This document shows, in pieces, positions 1-10,168 of a DNA stretch of 64,000 bases. This stretch comes from Purpureocillium takamizusanense. Lineage: Eukaryota > Ascomycota > Sordariomycetes > Hypocreales > Ophiocordycipitaceae. Every line of letters starts with the position of its first letter. Position 1 is the stretch's first letter. Under the pieces are notes generated by a model. The model worked only from the letters and a program-made list of their open reading frames with translations, did not search any database and was not told the origin of the DNA. The position numbers and the translations under genes are program-made. The stretch spans positions 1,116,001-1,180,000 of the forward strand of contig NC_063070.1 of NCBI RefSeq assembly GCF_022605165.1, read 5' to 3'.

Positions 1-790
1 CGGGCAGCGTCGGCGGCTTGGGCGGCGGGACCGGCGTCACGACGGGTGGCGGCGGCCTGTCGAGGCGCGGCGGCGGCGGCGGCAGGGCGGCCGAGGGGCC
101 GTGAGGGCGGACGAGCGACGACTGCAGGCGGCCGGGCTGGTGCGGCTGCGGGACGTGGTATGTGATTTCGGGCGCCACGAGGTCCGACGGCCGGACGGCG
201 TCCTTGATGGCGGCGCTCGCGGCGCTCGCGGACGCAATCATGTTGTCTCGAGGGGTGGCAGCGGGGGCGAGCGGGCGCGTCGGCGGCGGGATGCGCGTTT
301 TCGAAGCAGCCGGGCTCGCGGTGATGGCGACGGCGGCTGCTGGAAACGGCACCGGCACGGGGGTTTCGTGTGCCTGCGTCGACGGCCTGTCGCTGGGCGG
401 CTGCTGCTGCTGCTGCTGATGCTGATGCTGCTGGACGCGTCCGCGGATGGCGCGTCTCGGTGCGGCGGCCTTGTGCTCGACGGCCAGCGGCGTGGGGATC
501 GGGACAGGTGTTTCGTGGGCCGCGGGCGGTGCAGGCGCCATTGGTTGTGGTGGTGGTTGTGGTGGTTGTGGTTTTGGTGGTGGATGTGGTGGACGTGGTT
601 GCGGTTGCGGTGCCGCTGGAGCCCCCGAGGCCCCCCCTGCGGGAGCTGGAGCTGGAGCCGCCCTCGCACTGGCGGGCGCTGCGGCGGGCGCGGGCAGCGG
701 GGGCACGACGGGCGTTTGACGCGTCGCACGACGCGTTGCGCCGGCGGCCCCGGGCGCTGGATCCGTCGCTCGTTTGCGCTTCGGCGCCAT
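1..790 (-). CDS. Pro/Gln-rich nuclear-type protein, 5' part only
   Basis: Open from an ATG at 790 to the window edge (263 codons, no stop), so the gene is cut off by the window. The protein starts MAPKRKRATDP, a basic PKRKR cluster resembling a nuclear localisation signal. It continues as low-complexity Ala/Pro (residues about 25-55), a CCA-rich Pro/Gln stretch (about 65-85), a His/Gln tract and further Pro-rich sequence. A short less biased segment near residues 195-210 (DAVRPSDLVAPEITYHVP) may be the conserved part. Codon use matches neighbouring genes and no other frame is as long or consistent. Function is not recognised; a chromatin or transcription role is only a guess from the basic cluster and disorder. 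An intron inside the visible part cannot be excluded. Confidence 0.6.
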   Translation of the reverse strand, partial: MAPKRKRATDPAPGAAGATRRATRQTPVVPPLPAPAAAPASARAAPAPAPAGGASGAPAAPQPQPRPPHPPPKPQPPQPPPQPMAPAPPAAHETPVPIPTPLAVEHKAAAPRRAIRGRVQQHQHQQQQQQPPSDRPSTQAHETPVPVPFPAAAVAITASPAASKTRIPPPTRPLAPAATPRDNMIASASAASAAIKDAVRPSDLVAPEITYHVPQPHQPGRLQSSLVRPHGPSAALPPPPPRLDRPPPPVVTPVPPPKPPTLP

Positions 791-1901
791 GGCTCTCTTG
801 AGAGGAGGGCAACGGGGAGGGGCCGTCGTCGGCTCGGTTCGGGTCAGGTTGCTTTTGCCGTCGCGGGCGTCTGTCCGACGGGCGCTGGGCTGGGCCGCCG
901 GAGCAGTGGACGGGGCCTCGCCGAGGACATGGATGCGCCACCCTGCCGTGCCGTGCTGCGCTGCGCTGCGCTGTGCTGTTGGGTGCACGGAAGCCGAGCC
1001 TGTCGCCGGGGGACGTGGCGCATGCGCGCGTGGGCTCGTCGGGGAGAGGCAGAGGGCTGGCTTCAGCTGTTGGTGTCGGAGAGCGGTTTGCCACTGGAAG
1101 CATCTCGGCAGGAACGCGCCGTAATGTAATGCACACGGGCGGCCAGAGGAGCGCACGAGGGCGGCGGTCACGTGAGGCGGCGGTGGTGTTGACTGTTGTT
1201 GACTGACCGACGCCGCATCGCGACTGTCATTCAAACAGGCATTGCACCACAACGCATCGCGCCTACGCACAGCTCTGCATCCCAGACGACGTACATGAAG
1301 GGTCTGTTACAGGACGGAATCGTGTTGGCCGAGGGGCTCTGAAAGGCACGCGGCTGAGCGCATGGGTCTAGGGTGTCAGCACACACTCAAGGACCGCCGC
1401 ACTCACAAGAGTCGAGACGCCGCGGATGTGCTCCAGCCACTTGGACGAGCCGAGCTCGACAGATTCATGTAGGCCAGCGCGAGGTGCGAGTATATCACCG
1501 TCTTTGGGGCCGTCCATCTCGCCCACGGCAGCGGAGCACCGAGCCTCGACGTCGGTACCGGCCCGGCCCCATCTAGTTCCGCACCTCGGACCGCATGTCC
1601 CAAACGGGCATCCCACAGCGCGGGCCATTCCTCCAGCAGCGGGTCTCGGGTGCCGAAGATCGCCAGCTGTCAGCCAGGCGCTCGACTCCGGAAGACGTTG
1701 GCCGCCGCTGGCCAAGACGGATTCGCCTCGTCGGGCGCAGCTGTACGATAGTCGAGCGGGCGCAGCGCAGAAAGGACAATGTGGTGGTCACGAACGCGGA
1801 CGGTGGATGCATTTAGTCAGATACGAAATGGCATTGTGCTTGCAAACATCAAGACGGCAACTCGCTTCGAGCCCTGCACGCAACTGAAATCAAGCCGCCG
1901 T
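791..1901. other. intergenic, no gene recognised
   Basis: This is the 5' flank of the truncated left gene plus the 3' flank of the LRR gene. The open frames here lack family resemblance and look like chance GC-rich frames. A CACGTG sits near 1169. Nothing else can be supported. Confidence 0.5.
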
Positions 1902-3875
1902 TTACGCAGCGATCGCGGTCCGCAACACTGGCACGACGCCCAGCTCCCCCACCCTCTGGAGGGTATCATCCCCCTCGTCCCACCGCTTGGCCAGCGCTCC
2001 GGCCCCCCTGCGCGCCGCGGCCGCCTCGCGGTTGCGGTACACGCTGTCGATTTTGCGCACGTCGTCCCTGTCGCTGACGAGCCAGCGCCTCTCCTCGGCA
2101 AGGAAGCGCGTGTACGTCATGCCCGGGTCGGCAAAGCGCGCGCGAACATTGGCCTCGAGGCGCGCGCGCAGCCGCTTCTCGGCGTCGACGGCGGCGCGCG
2201 GCGGGGCGTCCGGGTGCGGCAGCGGGGTGTCGCGTGCGGGCACGAAGACGGCATCGGGGCGGCGTGGACGGGGCAGGACGGAGGACGCGGCGTAGTAGAG
2301 CAGCGGGGACGGGCACGCGGCGATGGCGCATGACAGCTCGTCGAGGGCAGCGTGCGAGACGGCGCAGTGGCCGAGGCTAAAGTACTCGAGCCCGGCGCCC
2401 GTGATGAGCATGGCCCTGATGGCGGGCACGGCGCCGTCGTCGATGTAGTTGTACGCCTGCGCCAGGTCCTCGGTCGCGTACGCCTGGCCGAGGTCGAGGG
2501 TCCGGAGTCCGGGGCACGCCGTCACGGCGCGGCAGAGCGCCACGGCCCCCCGCGTGCCAACGCCGACCGACTGCAGGAGCAGGCGTGTCAGGTGCCTTGC
2601 CGCGGGCAGCGCCGCCGCGAGGGCCTCGACGCCCGCGTCGCCGAGCGGGTTGCACGATAGGTACAGCGACGAGAGGGGGCAGCACGGGCTGGCGAGGAAC
2701 CCGGCCAGGGCGCGCGCCCCGTCGGCGGCGATGCCGTTGCCGTTGAGGTACAGGTTGCGCAGGGGCAGCGGCGGCCCCGGGTGCGCGGCCAGGCGGGCAA
2801 AGAGGCGCGCCACGCCCGCGTCGCCCAGCTCCGTCTGGTCCAGGTCCAGCGTGCGCAGGTTGGGCGTCTGCGTGACGAGCCGGAACACATCGTCGGCGGC
2901 GTGCGCGCCCAGCGGGTTGCGCTTGAGCCATACGTTGGTGACGGCCGGGGACCGCGTCATGGCGTCGACGAGGGCCGTGAAGCCCGCGCCGTCGATGCAG
3001 TTGCCCGCGAGGTACCACGTCTCCATGCGCCGCGGCAGCTCCTCGATGAAGGCGGCGATGGCGCGCGCCCCCGCCGGGCCGACGATGTTGTTGCCGAGCA
3101 GAAAGTGCCGCACAAAGGCGTTGCCGCGGAGGCTGTCCATGAGCCGCCCGATGTGGTCCGGCCCGACCACCATTTTGCACAGGTCCATCCGCCCGTCCGC
3201 GTACACGACGCCGCGCGCAAACTCGGCGCCCGGCACGCCGTAGTACGGCTCCCCCTTGCCGCCGTCGAGCGCCGTCCCGCCGCTGCCGTCGGCCTCGTCG
3301 TCCTCGAGCACGTGCGTGCCCTGGCCGCGCAGGTGAGCAAAGAACGGCGCCAGGTGCTCCTCTCGCGCGACCCGGACGGGCATGGGCACCGCGGGGACGC
3401 CGGCGCGGGACACGGGCATCCTCTGCTCGTCCCAGGGGCCCTGGTCGACGACGCGGCTCGACCACACGGGCGCCCGCACGCCGGGCCCCGCGCCGCCCGA
3501 CAGGCCCAGGGCGTGGCGGCCGTTGCGCCGGGTGGCCCGCAAGAGGTCAAACTTGCGCTGGACGACGACCCAGCCGCGGACGCGCACGCGGTCGGCCTCG
3601 TAGCGGATGAGAGCCGCGAGGGAGCCGTCGTGGACCGGGTAGAGCAGCGGTGCGATGAGCTGCGCGAGGGCGGCGCGGGGGGACCGCCGTCGGGGGAGGC
3701 CGTGCAGCTCGTCGTCGACGCGGTGCGTGGCCAGGGGCAGCGCGAGCATCTCGTCGGCGGTCAGCGGCCGCGACGGGTCGAAGCCGGGGAGGGCGCTGTC
3801 GAGGGCGGCGAGGGCACGGCGGACGAGGCCGGCGAGCCGGGTGGCCTCGAGCGTGTCTGACTGCGTGTCTGACAT
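1902..3875 (-). CDS. leucine-rich-repeat (RNI-like) protein
   Basis: Intronless frame of 657 codons. The central part (residues about 250-500) carries ribonuclease-inhibitor-type leucine-rich repeats: successive units such as LRNLYLNGNGIAADGARALA, LSSLYLSCNPLGDAGVEALA and LRTLDLDQTELGDAGVARLF follow the LxxLxLxxNxIGxxGxxxLA pattern. The N-terminal 240 residues are mixed with no recognised domain. The C-terminal tail (about 570-657) is charged and Arg-rich with a possible short coiled coil. No signal peptide or membrane segment is visible, so a cytosolic or nuclear protein-binding scaffold is likely. The start at 3875 is the first ATG and opens MSDTQSDTLEATR. It is convergent with nothing; Rpn3 lies upstream on the same strand. 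The partner is unknown. Confidence 0.85.
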   Translation of the reverse strand: MSDTQSDTLEATRLAGLVRRALAALDSALPGFDPSRPLTADEMLALPLATHRVDDELHGLPRRRSPRAALAQLIAPLLYPVHDGSLAALIRYEADRVRVRGWVVVQRKFDLLRATRRNGRHALGLSGGAGPGVRAPVWSSRVVDQGPWDEQRMPVSRAGVPAVPMPVRVAREEHLAPFFAHLRGQGTHVLEDDEADGSGGTALDGGKGEPYYGVPGAEFARGVVYADGRMDLCKMVVGPDHIGRLMDSLRGNAFVRHFLLGNNIVGPAGARAIAAFIEELPRRMETWYLAGNCIDGAGFTALVDAMTRSPAVTNVWLKRNPLGAHAADDVFRLVTQTPNLRTLDLDQTELGDAGVARLFARLAAHPGPPLPLRNLYLNGNGIAADGARALAGFLASPCCPLSSLYLSCNPLGDAGVEALAAALPAARHLTRLLLQSVGVGTRGAVALCRAVTACPGLRTLDLGQAYATEDLAQAYNYIDDGAVPAIRAMLITGAGLEYFSLGHCAVSHAALDELSCAIAACPSPLLYYAASSVLPRPRRPDAVFVPARDTPLPHPDAPPRAAVDAEKRLRARLEANVRARFADPGMTYTRFLAEERRWLVSDRDDVRKIDSVYRNREAAAARRGAGALAKRWDEGDDTLQRVGELGVVPVLRTAIAA

Positions 3876-4735
3876 GAGGCAGACGGTGAGATGTCGTTAC
3901 GTCGTATTTGAAAGTGAATGGTGCCGTGTCATGTCCTCGAACCCGCGTCTCTGGTCAACGTGTAGTCTGCTCGTTCCGTCTGTCAGTCCCATACCCTCCC
4001 ACGCTTCTTATACTCTTCCCTGCGCATACGGCGTCCAGGCACAGTCACAGGCCCAGCTGATCACCAGCCCAGCCCAGCCAGATTAGCACACGCAGCCGCA
4101 CGCAACATGGACAAGCTGCAGGGCAAAGGGCGCGCACGGCACTTGCTTTGCTGTCGTCGGCACGGCCCAGCCCGGGAGACGGGCAGGCTCAGGGCTGGAC
4201 ATGAGGAGCAACCCCACGAGGCGCACACGCGCTGTGACTCAAGCAGGCAGGCGCCCTGCGGCAGCGCGGTCGATGCATCCCGGCACGATGCGGCTCGCGC
4301 GGGCGTGCTGTGGAGTGGCGTGCGGCGTAGGTGCTGTGCAAGTTGACTGGACTGCAGAGGAAATGCAGGGACCGGATCCAAGGGCGCCCACGACACGACG
4401 GCCGGCTGACTCACTCGCCCGCGTCGCAGCCCTGCACGCCCAGCAGATGCCACCTGGCCAGCAAACATCCAGCGCTCGTCTTGACAGGGCTGATCCAGAT
4501 TTCTCGTCACGCTCATGGCATCTCACGGTCAGACTCAAACGCAGTAAAGAAAGTGCATCCGTTCCCGCCAGTATCTAATACACAACGGCAGCCCATTACG
4601 CCGCCGCACGACCTCTATAGCACCTCTCCCAGCCGCCCACGCGAGCGCCTGGCCGCACCGGTGGCATGTATACACAAGTGCCCACGAGGCGTCCAATGCC
4701 GTCCATGGAAACGTAGCGGATAGTACAGACTAGAC
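3876..4735. other. intergenic, no gene recognised
   Basis: Promoter side of the LRR gene and 3' flank of Rpn3. Frames of up to about 150 codons occur on both strands, but none shows a recognisable domain or a plausible splice structure. Confidence 0.5.
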
Positions 4736-6624
4736 CTACATGCCCTCAAAGTCGCCCCCGAGGTCGTCCTCGTCCAGGTCGCCCTCCTGGATCTCCTTTG
4801 CCATTTCGCGCTCGCGCTCGCGCGCCTCCTGCGCGTTCTTGAGCTCGAGGCGGTGCTGGTTCATCGGGAAGCGCATGGCCTGGGTCGTCAGCACCGGGCG
4901 TACGTGTAAACAGCGTCTGGGGGGGAAACTCACCTTGACGCTCTCGTCGTGCAGCGCGAGGCAGGCGCGGATGCGGTCGTGAAAGGCCTCGCCGGGCTCG
5001 CGGGTGGCGTAGACGTCGCCGACCTCCTTGCTCTTCATGAAGCCGCGCTCGCGGTCGAGGGTGGCCTCGATGACGCCATCCCTAATGGCCTTGGCGACAA
5101 TGTACTCGGCCGACTCCTCGCTGCCGAGGTGGAGGCGGATGCAAATGTCGCGCAGCGAGATGCGCGAGTAGGACAGCGACATCATGCGGATGCCCGTCTT
5201 GATGACGTTTTGGCGCAGGCGCAGGATGAGCGAGTAGGTGCCGTCGCGGCGGAACGTGTCGGCGTGGTCGGCAATGGCCGTCTCAAAGTCCTCGAGGTTG
5301 CCGACGCGGACCGCCTGCACCAGCAGCAGGTAGGGGTGCAGCGCGTCCTCGAGCGACGGCAGCCGGAACGTGGCGCGGTCGGGGATGTCGCCCATGAGCA
5401 GCTCCACCACCATGAGCAGCTTGGTCGCCGTCTGCGAGAAGCCCACGGCGCACCCGCTCGACGGCGCCTTGCGCGTCGCCGCCGTCAGGTGCTCGTGCGC
5501 CTCCGTGTAGCGCAGCTGGATCGCCCGGATGCGCCCCAGGTAGTACAGGAACCGCGCCACCTGGTTGTTGACGGCGTTCTCCGGGAACTGCGTGTGCGAC
5601 ACCAGCAGGTCCGCCTGCCCAATGTGCGACGTCAGCAGGTAGCTGCGCAGCAGCAGCACAATCACCGACGCCTGCGTGTCAATGTCCTTGCGCAGCACCG
5701 CCGTCCGCAGCGCCGCCAGCAGCGTCGGCCGCAGCTCCACAATCGGCGACTCGGGCGACGGCGGCTGCGGCGCCATGTGCTCGCAGAAGAGCGAGTAGTA
5801 AAAGTACACCTTGGCCGACAGCGAGTCCAGCGTGCGGCGGTTGAGCGCCTGGATCCGCTCCGACAGGTACCGCGAGAACTCGGCGCCCTTGGCGTACTCC
5901 TTGCCGTCGAACAGGTACACCTGCACCAGGATGCCGAGGAAGATGTCGATCTCGGGGATGATGTCCTTGGCCTCCTTCTTGGAGCCGTTCTTGGCGGCGG
6001 CGCTGACCTTGCCCTCGCCCCCGTCCACCTCCATCTCGGGCCCGCCCGCCTGGCGGCCCAGCGGCATGCCCTCGCGCCCAACGGCCACCAGCAGGTTCTT
6101 GGCAATGTTGCCGGACGTGACGGTGGCGGGGAACGTGTCGACAATGGCCTGGCCGATGATGTCGGGCGTCAGCCGCTTGCGGATGACGGAGATGGACCGC
6201 AGGGCCCGCAGCGAAAACCTGGCGTCGAAGAGGGCCACGGCGCGGTCTAGCAGGGCAAAGTTGCTCTTGATGTCTGGGGCGCGTCAGCGTCTCGCCTGCA
6301 CCGAGGACATGTCCGAATGGGGGCAAGGGAAAGAAGAGAAGGGCACGTACCTGTGACCGTCTGCAGCGCCGGGTCGGCCTTGACCTCGCCGCCGTCGGCC
6401 GCGTCGTCGCCCATGGACACGTCGCCGTCGCCGTCCTGGGGCTTGTGCGGCTGCTTGGCCGCCTTGGACGGCGGCACGACCACCGTCATCTCGTCGTCGG
6501 CGGTGGCGTCCTTGGCGCCCTTCTTGCCCTTGTTCTTGGCGTCCTTCATCTCGACATCTCCGTTGTTCCTGACGCCGTTTTCGACGGGCTCGTTGCCGTT
6601 GCTCTGGGGCGTTTTGCCGGGCAT
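4736..6624 (-). CDS. RPN3: 26S proteasome regulatory subunit Rpn3 (PSMD3 family)
   Basis: Non-ATPase lid subunit of the 19S regulatory particle, needed for proteasome assembly and ubiquitin-protein degradation. Exons on the minus strand: 6624-6351, 6273-4934 and 4879-4736 (585 residues). The 77-bp first intron joins ...LQTVTD to IKSNFALLDRAVALFDAR. The second intron (54 bp, GTGAG...CCCAG) is a stop-free multiple of three; removing it gives ESVK|AMRFPMNQHRLEL, as expected for the family. The N terminus is an acidic/basic low-complexity segment (about residues 1-90). The body holds TPR-like helices and a PCI domain at roughly residues 330-480 (SLSYSRISLRDICIRLHLGS). The C terminus is the typical acidic tail (EGDLDEDDLGGDFEGM). 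The ATG at 6624 (MPGKTPQSNGN) is chosen because upstream sequence is low-complexity His/Pro/Ser-rich. Confidence 0.95.
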
Positions 6625-7878
6625 GGCGGCGGCCGGGTGGACGACGGCAGAGGGTCCCTGGTGCGGAGGCGATGGGGGTGGTGATGGGTGATGAGGCTGC
6701 GAATGATGGGGATGGTGATGGCAGGGGAGGCTACCGTGGCAATGGTGCGATCCGGTCGCGCGTGTGTCCCCGTGCTGGTGCTGGTGCTCTTGCTCGTGCT
6801 GGTGCTGCGTGGCCCGCTCGCTCCAGGGGCAGCCCGCTCGGCAGGATGGGGACGGCGGGTGCCGGGTGCGGCGAGGGCTCGGTGACGGGAGCCGCGGCGG
6901 TGCGTCGTCGTGGCGTCGCGGATGATGCGTCTCGGGGTGGTGGTGGTGGTGATGGCCTGGCGGTGATGGCGATGGCGGTGGTGGTGATGGCGATGGCGAT
7001 GCTGCGAGGAAGAGGTGCAGGGAAGGTTCGAGCTCAGGACGAGAACCGGATGCACCTTGGCGTCGCGGAGCACGGGCCAGCACCAGCAGCCTGCACGCCG
7101 CTGCACGGGCGAGGTACCTGGCGCCGCGCCTCGGGCTGCCCGCGCGCCCAGGTACCTGCCACGTACCGCGTCCCAACGGAGCCCCGGGAGGCGACGTGGG
7201 CGGCGACGCGGGCTCAGCCAGTGGCCGGCCGCTGGGCGAGGCGAGGGTGGGCCCACGACAGAGTGACGTTGTCGACCCTGTTGCCTGCCTGCCCCAGCAC
7301 ATCCTGCAGCACGCTGTTCACAGCAGACAATGCCTCCACTGCGCTGACAGCACCCTGGACAGCGTGGACAGCCCTGGCGACACCACGTTTAGGCTGTTGG
7401 GCCTGGTGCAAACCTGGAAGCCCTGGAGTGAGCCTCCACTGCGCGACAGCTGCGGTTGCAAGGGCTCCAGTTTGGGGCTCTGGGTTGCTCGGGTGCCTGG
7501 CAAACATTGACGTCTTTCACCGGGCACGCCTGCGCTTTATCATCCACTGCATCCCGCGACGTCGAGCGTGGTGAGCATGGGAGCGGAGCCCGCCAATCGC
7601 CAGCCCGCGGCCGTCAGGCATCGTCAGGTGCGCGCCCCGTCACGAGGCCTGACTGCAACTACAGCAGTGGCTACGCCTTGATTCACGTGAGACAACATCA
7701 CCCGCATCGCATGGCCAGACGGGGCATGCCAAAATCAGCTTCGGACTCCTGATCGCCTCTGCAATCTAAACGGTCAACGCCATCGCCCTCGTAAAGTAGA
7801 GCCGTAGCCCAGTCCAGCCGTCCCGCTCCAAAACGCCAGTGTCCAGCCCCAGTCGCAAACCGTCCACGCACGTCGTGC
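6625..7878. other. intergenic with GGTGATGG-rich tract
   Basis: Leader/promoter side of Rpn3 and 3' flank of TAF12. Between about 6660 and 7010 the plus strand is a degenerate GAT/GGT-rich tract (many GATGGTGATGG-like units), which reads as Cys/Pro/His-rich nonsense on the minus strand. A long 5' UTR of Rpn3 is possible. No independent gene is supported. Confidence 0.5.
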
Positions 7879-10168
7879 TCAGAGCTCCCCCTTGCCCGGC
7901 ATCACCTTGGCCGCCTGCACGGCGCTCATCTTGGCGATCCAGCCCGGCGACGGCTGCACCTTGCGCACCGTCCGCAGCTCGTCCGACGAGTAGCCCGGGA
8001 CGCGGATGTTGTACGTGCGCTCCAGGATCAGCTGGATGTCGCGAATCTCGAGCACCTTGGAGCCGCGCTCCTTGGCGTTGCGGCACGCCGAGTGCAGCAC
8101 GTTGTCCACAAACGAGTCGGCCATGTTGAGGATGTTCTGCCAAGGGGTCAGCCAGCTGCCAGGAAATCGTCAAAACGCGACATACCTCTTCCACGTCGGG
8201 CGACAAGAGGTTGCCCTCCTGGCCCTCGCCCGTGCCGCCGCACACCTGCCGGACGAGCTCGTCGAGCTTCTTCTTGCTGAGCACGTGGTCGCCCTCGGCG
8301 TCGTGGTTGTAGGCCGGGATGCGGGCCACGGGCGGCTGGTTCATAACGCCGCCGAGCGTGCCCGTGCCCTGCGACATGGTCGGTCGGCCGGCGCTGACGC
8401 CGCCTCCCAGCGTCACGCCCTGCGGCACGGCCGTGGCCTTTTCCGGGAGCTGCTTGGAGATGGGCATCTTTGCTTGGATGCCTGTCTGCTGTGTCGGGTG
8501 TGCGTGGGGGTGACCCTGCTGCTGCTGCTGCTGCACGGCGCTGGCATTCATAGGTCCCGTCGCCGACGTTGGGGTGCCGACGCCAGGCTGCTGCTGCTGA
8601 ACGGGTGCGCTGCCCGGGGTGCTTCCGGCGGCTCTCTGGTTCGCGAGTGACATGGCGGCCGAGTGACTGAGTGCGCGCGTTGGCCCGGCGGCCGTGGCGG
8701 GCGTCGACGACTGCGGCGTCTGCACCCGCGCGGCGCCCTGTGCCTGCGACCCGGGCGTCTGCGCTTGCGTCTGCGCCTGCTGCGCCTGCGCCTGCGCCTG
8801 CGCGGCCATGGTCGATGCGAGGGCCGTGTTGACCGGCGGCGGGTGCGCCTGCTCCGTCTTTTGCGCCTGCGGTTGAGCCTGCGGTTGAGCCTGCGTGGGC
8901 GGCGGCGCCTGCGTGGGCTGCTGGGCAGCGGCGGCGGCGGCGGCGTTTGGGGGCGTAGGTCGGGGCTGCCCCTGTGCCTGGGCCGGCGCGAGGGCTCCGT
9001 TGGCCGGGGAGGCCCGACTCGCCGCGGCCATCTGCTGCTGATGCTTGGCCGCCTCGAGCGCCGCCTTTGCGGGCGTCGCCGCGCCGCCCTGGTTCGGCGG
9101 CTGCGGCCTGGTCGGAGCCGGAACCGGCGTGGCCTGCTGCGCGGCGGCGGCGGCGGGACCCGCGGCAGCAGCTCCCGCGGCGCCGCTCTGGCCTCCTTGG
9201 GTGTTTGGCTGGAGGCTCTCCTGGGTCTTCCTGAACGTTTCCACCCACTTGTGCGCGTCCGTGTACAGCTTGGCCTGCTGCTCCTTGCGCTGCTGCAGCT
9301 GGCGCGCCTCGTCCTCCTTGAGCGGGTTGCCCGCGGCGGCTCTGTCCTTGATGTGCTTCTCGATGGACGCGATCTTGGTCTTGCCGTTTTCCATGGTCCA
9401 CAGGGCCCGTCCATAGCGGTCCCTCATGTCCTCGGTCCACTTGGCGACCTCGGCCGGCGTCTTGCCCGCCATGCTCGGCGGCGGCCGGATGTTGAGCCGG
9501 TTCATGTGCTGCATGATGTGGTCGGGGAACTTGAGCCGCTGCGCGGGGGGAGCGGTGGCGGCGGCAGCGGTGGCGGTCTGCGCGGGCGTCGGGGCTGCGG
9601 CCGCGGAGCCTTCGCCCTGGGGCGCGCCGGCACTCGCCTGCTCCTTGTTTTGTTGTTGTTGTTGCTGCTGCTGCTGCTGCTGCTGGGCTTGTGCCTGCGC
9701 TTGCGCCTGCGTCTGCGCCGGTGTCTGTGCCGGCTGGGCTGGCTGCGTCTGCGGCGGCTGGGGACGTTTTTGCGGCGGCTGCGGCGCCGACGGCGGCCGG
9801 ACCGGTGTCTGGGCCGGCTGCTGTTGTTGCTGCTGGCCCGGCTGCTGGGCGACGTGTTGTTGCTGGTGCTGCTGGATCTGGCTGCGGCGCTGCTGGATCT
9901 TGGTGATGAGCATCCGGGAGAACTCGATGATCTTCATCCTGGCGGCGTTCTGGTCGTTGCTCCCGGCCGGCGAGCTGTTGGCCTTGTTCCACAGCCCGCG
10001 GAGGCCGGCCTCGTACTTGTTCTTCTCGTCCTCGCTCAGCATGGGCAGGTTGCGGATCTGCTGCGGCTGGTACATGGGAGGCCGCTGCTGCGGCTGCGGA
10101 GCCGCCCCGGACTGGCCCGGCTGGGCTGCCTGGCCCGGCTGGCCCTGCTGGCCCTGGGCGGGATTCAT
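7879..10168 (-). CDS. TAF12: TFIID (and SAGA) subunit TAF12, histone-fold protein
   Basis: Exons 10168-8186 and 8136-7879 (746 residues), joined by a 49-bp GTATGT...GCAG intron that yields [25 protein letters not shown]. Residues about 630-735 form the TFIID 20-kDa histone fold ([10 protein letters not shown], then [21 protein letters not shown]), which pairs with TAF4 in TFIID and Ada1 in SAGA. The first 630 residues are a long Gln/Ala/Pro-rich region. It contains a conserved patch at about 40-90 ([21 protein letters not shown]), a 13-residue polyGln run near residue 165, and a mid-protein patch at about 215-310 ([20 protein letters not shown]). The extended N terminus is typical of filamentous fungi; the yeast protein is shorter. 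No other gene fits the two-exon frame. Strong assignment. Confidence 0.95.

Noticed and set aside
1780..3860. Several long frames opposite the LRR gene
   Set aside because: They are antisense shadows of the LRR reading frame caused by high GC3; no domain.
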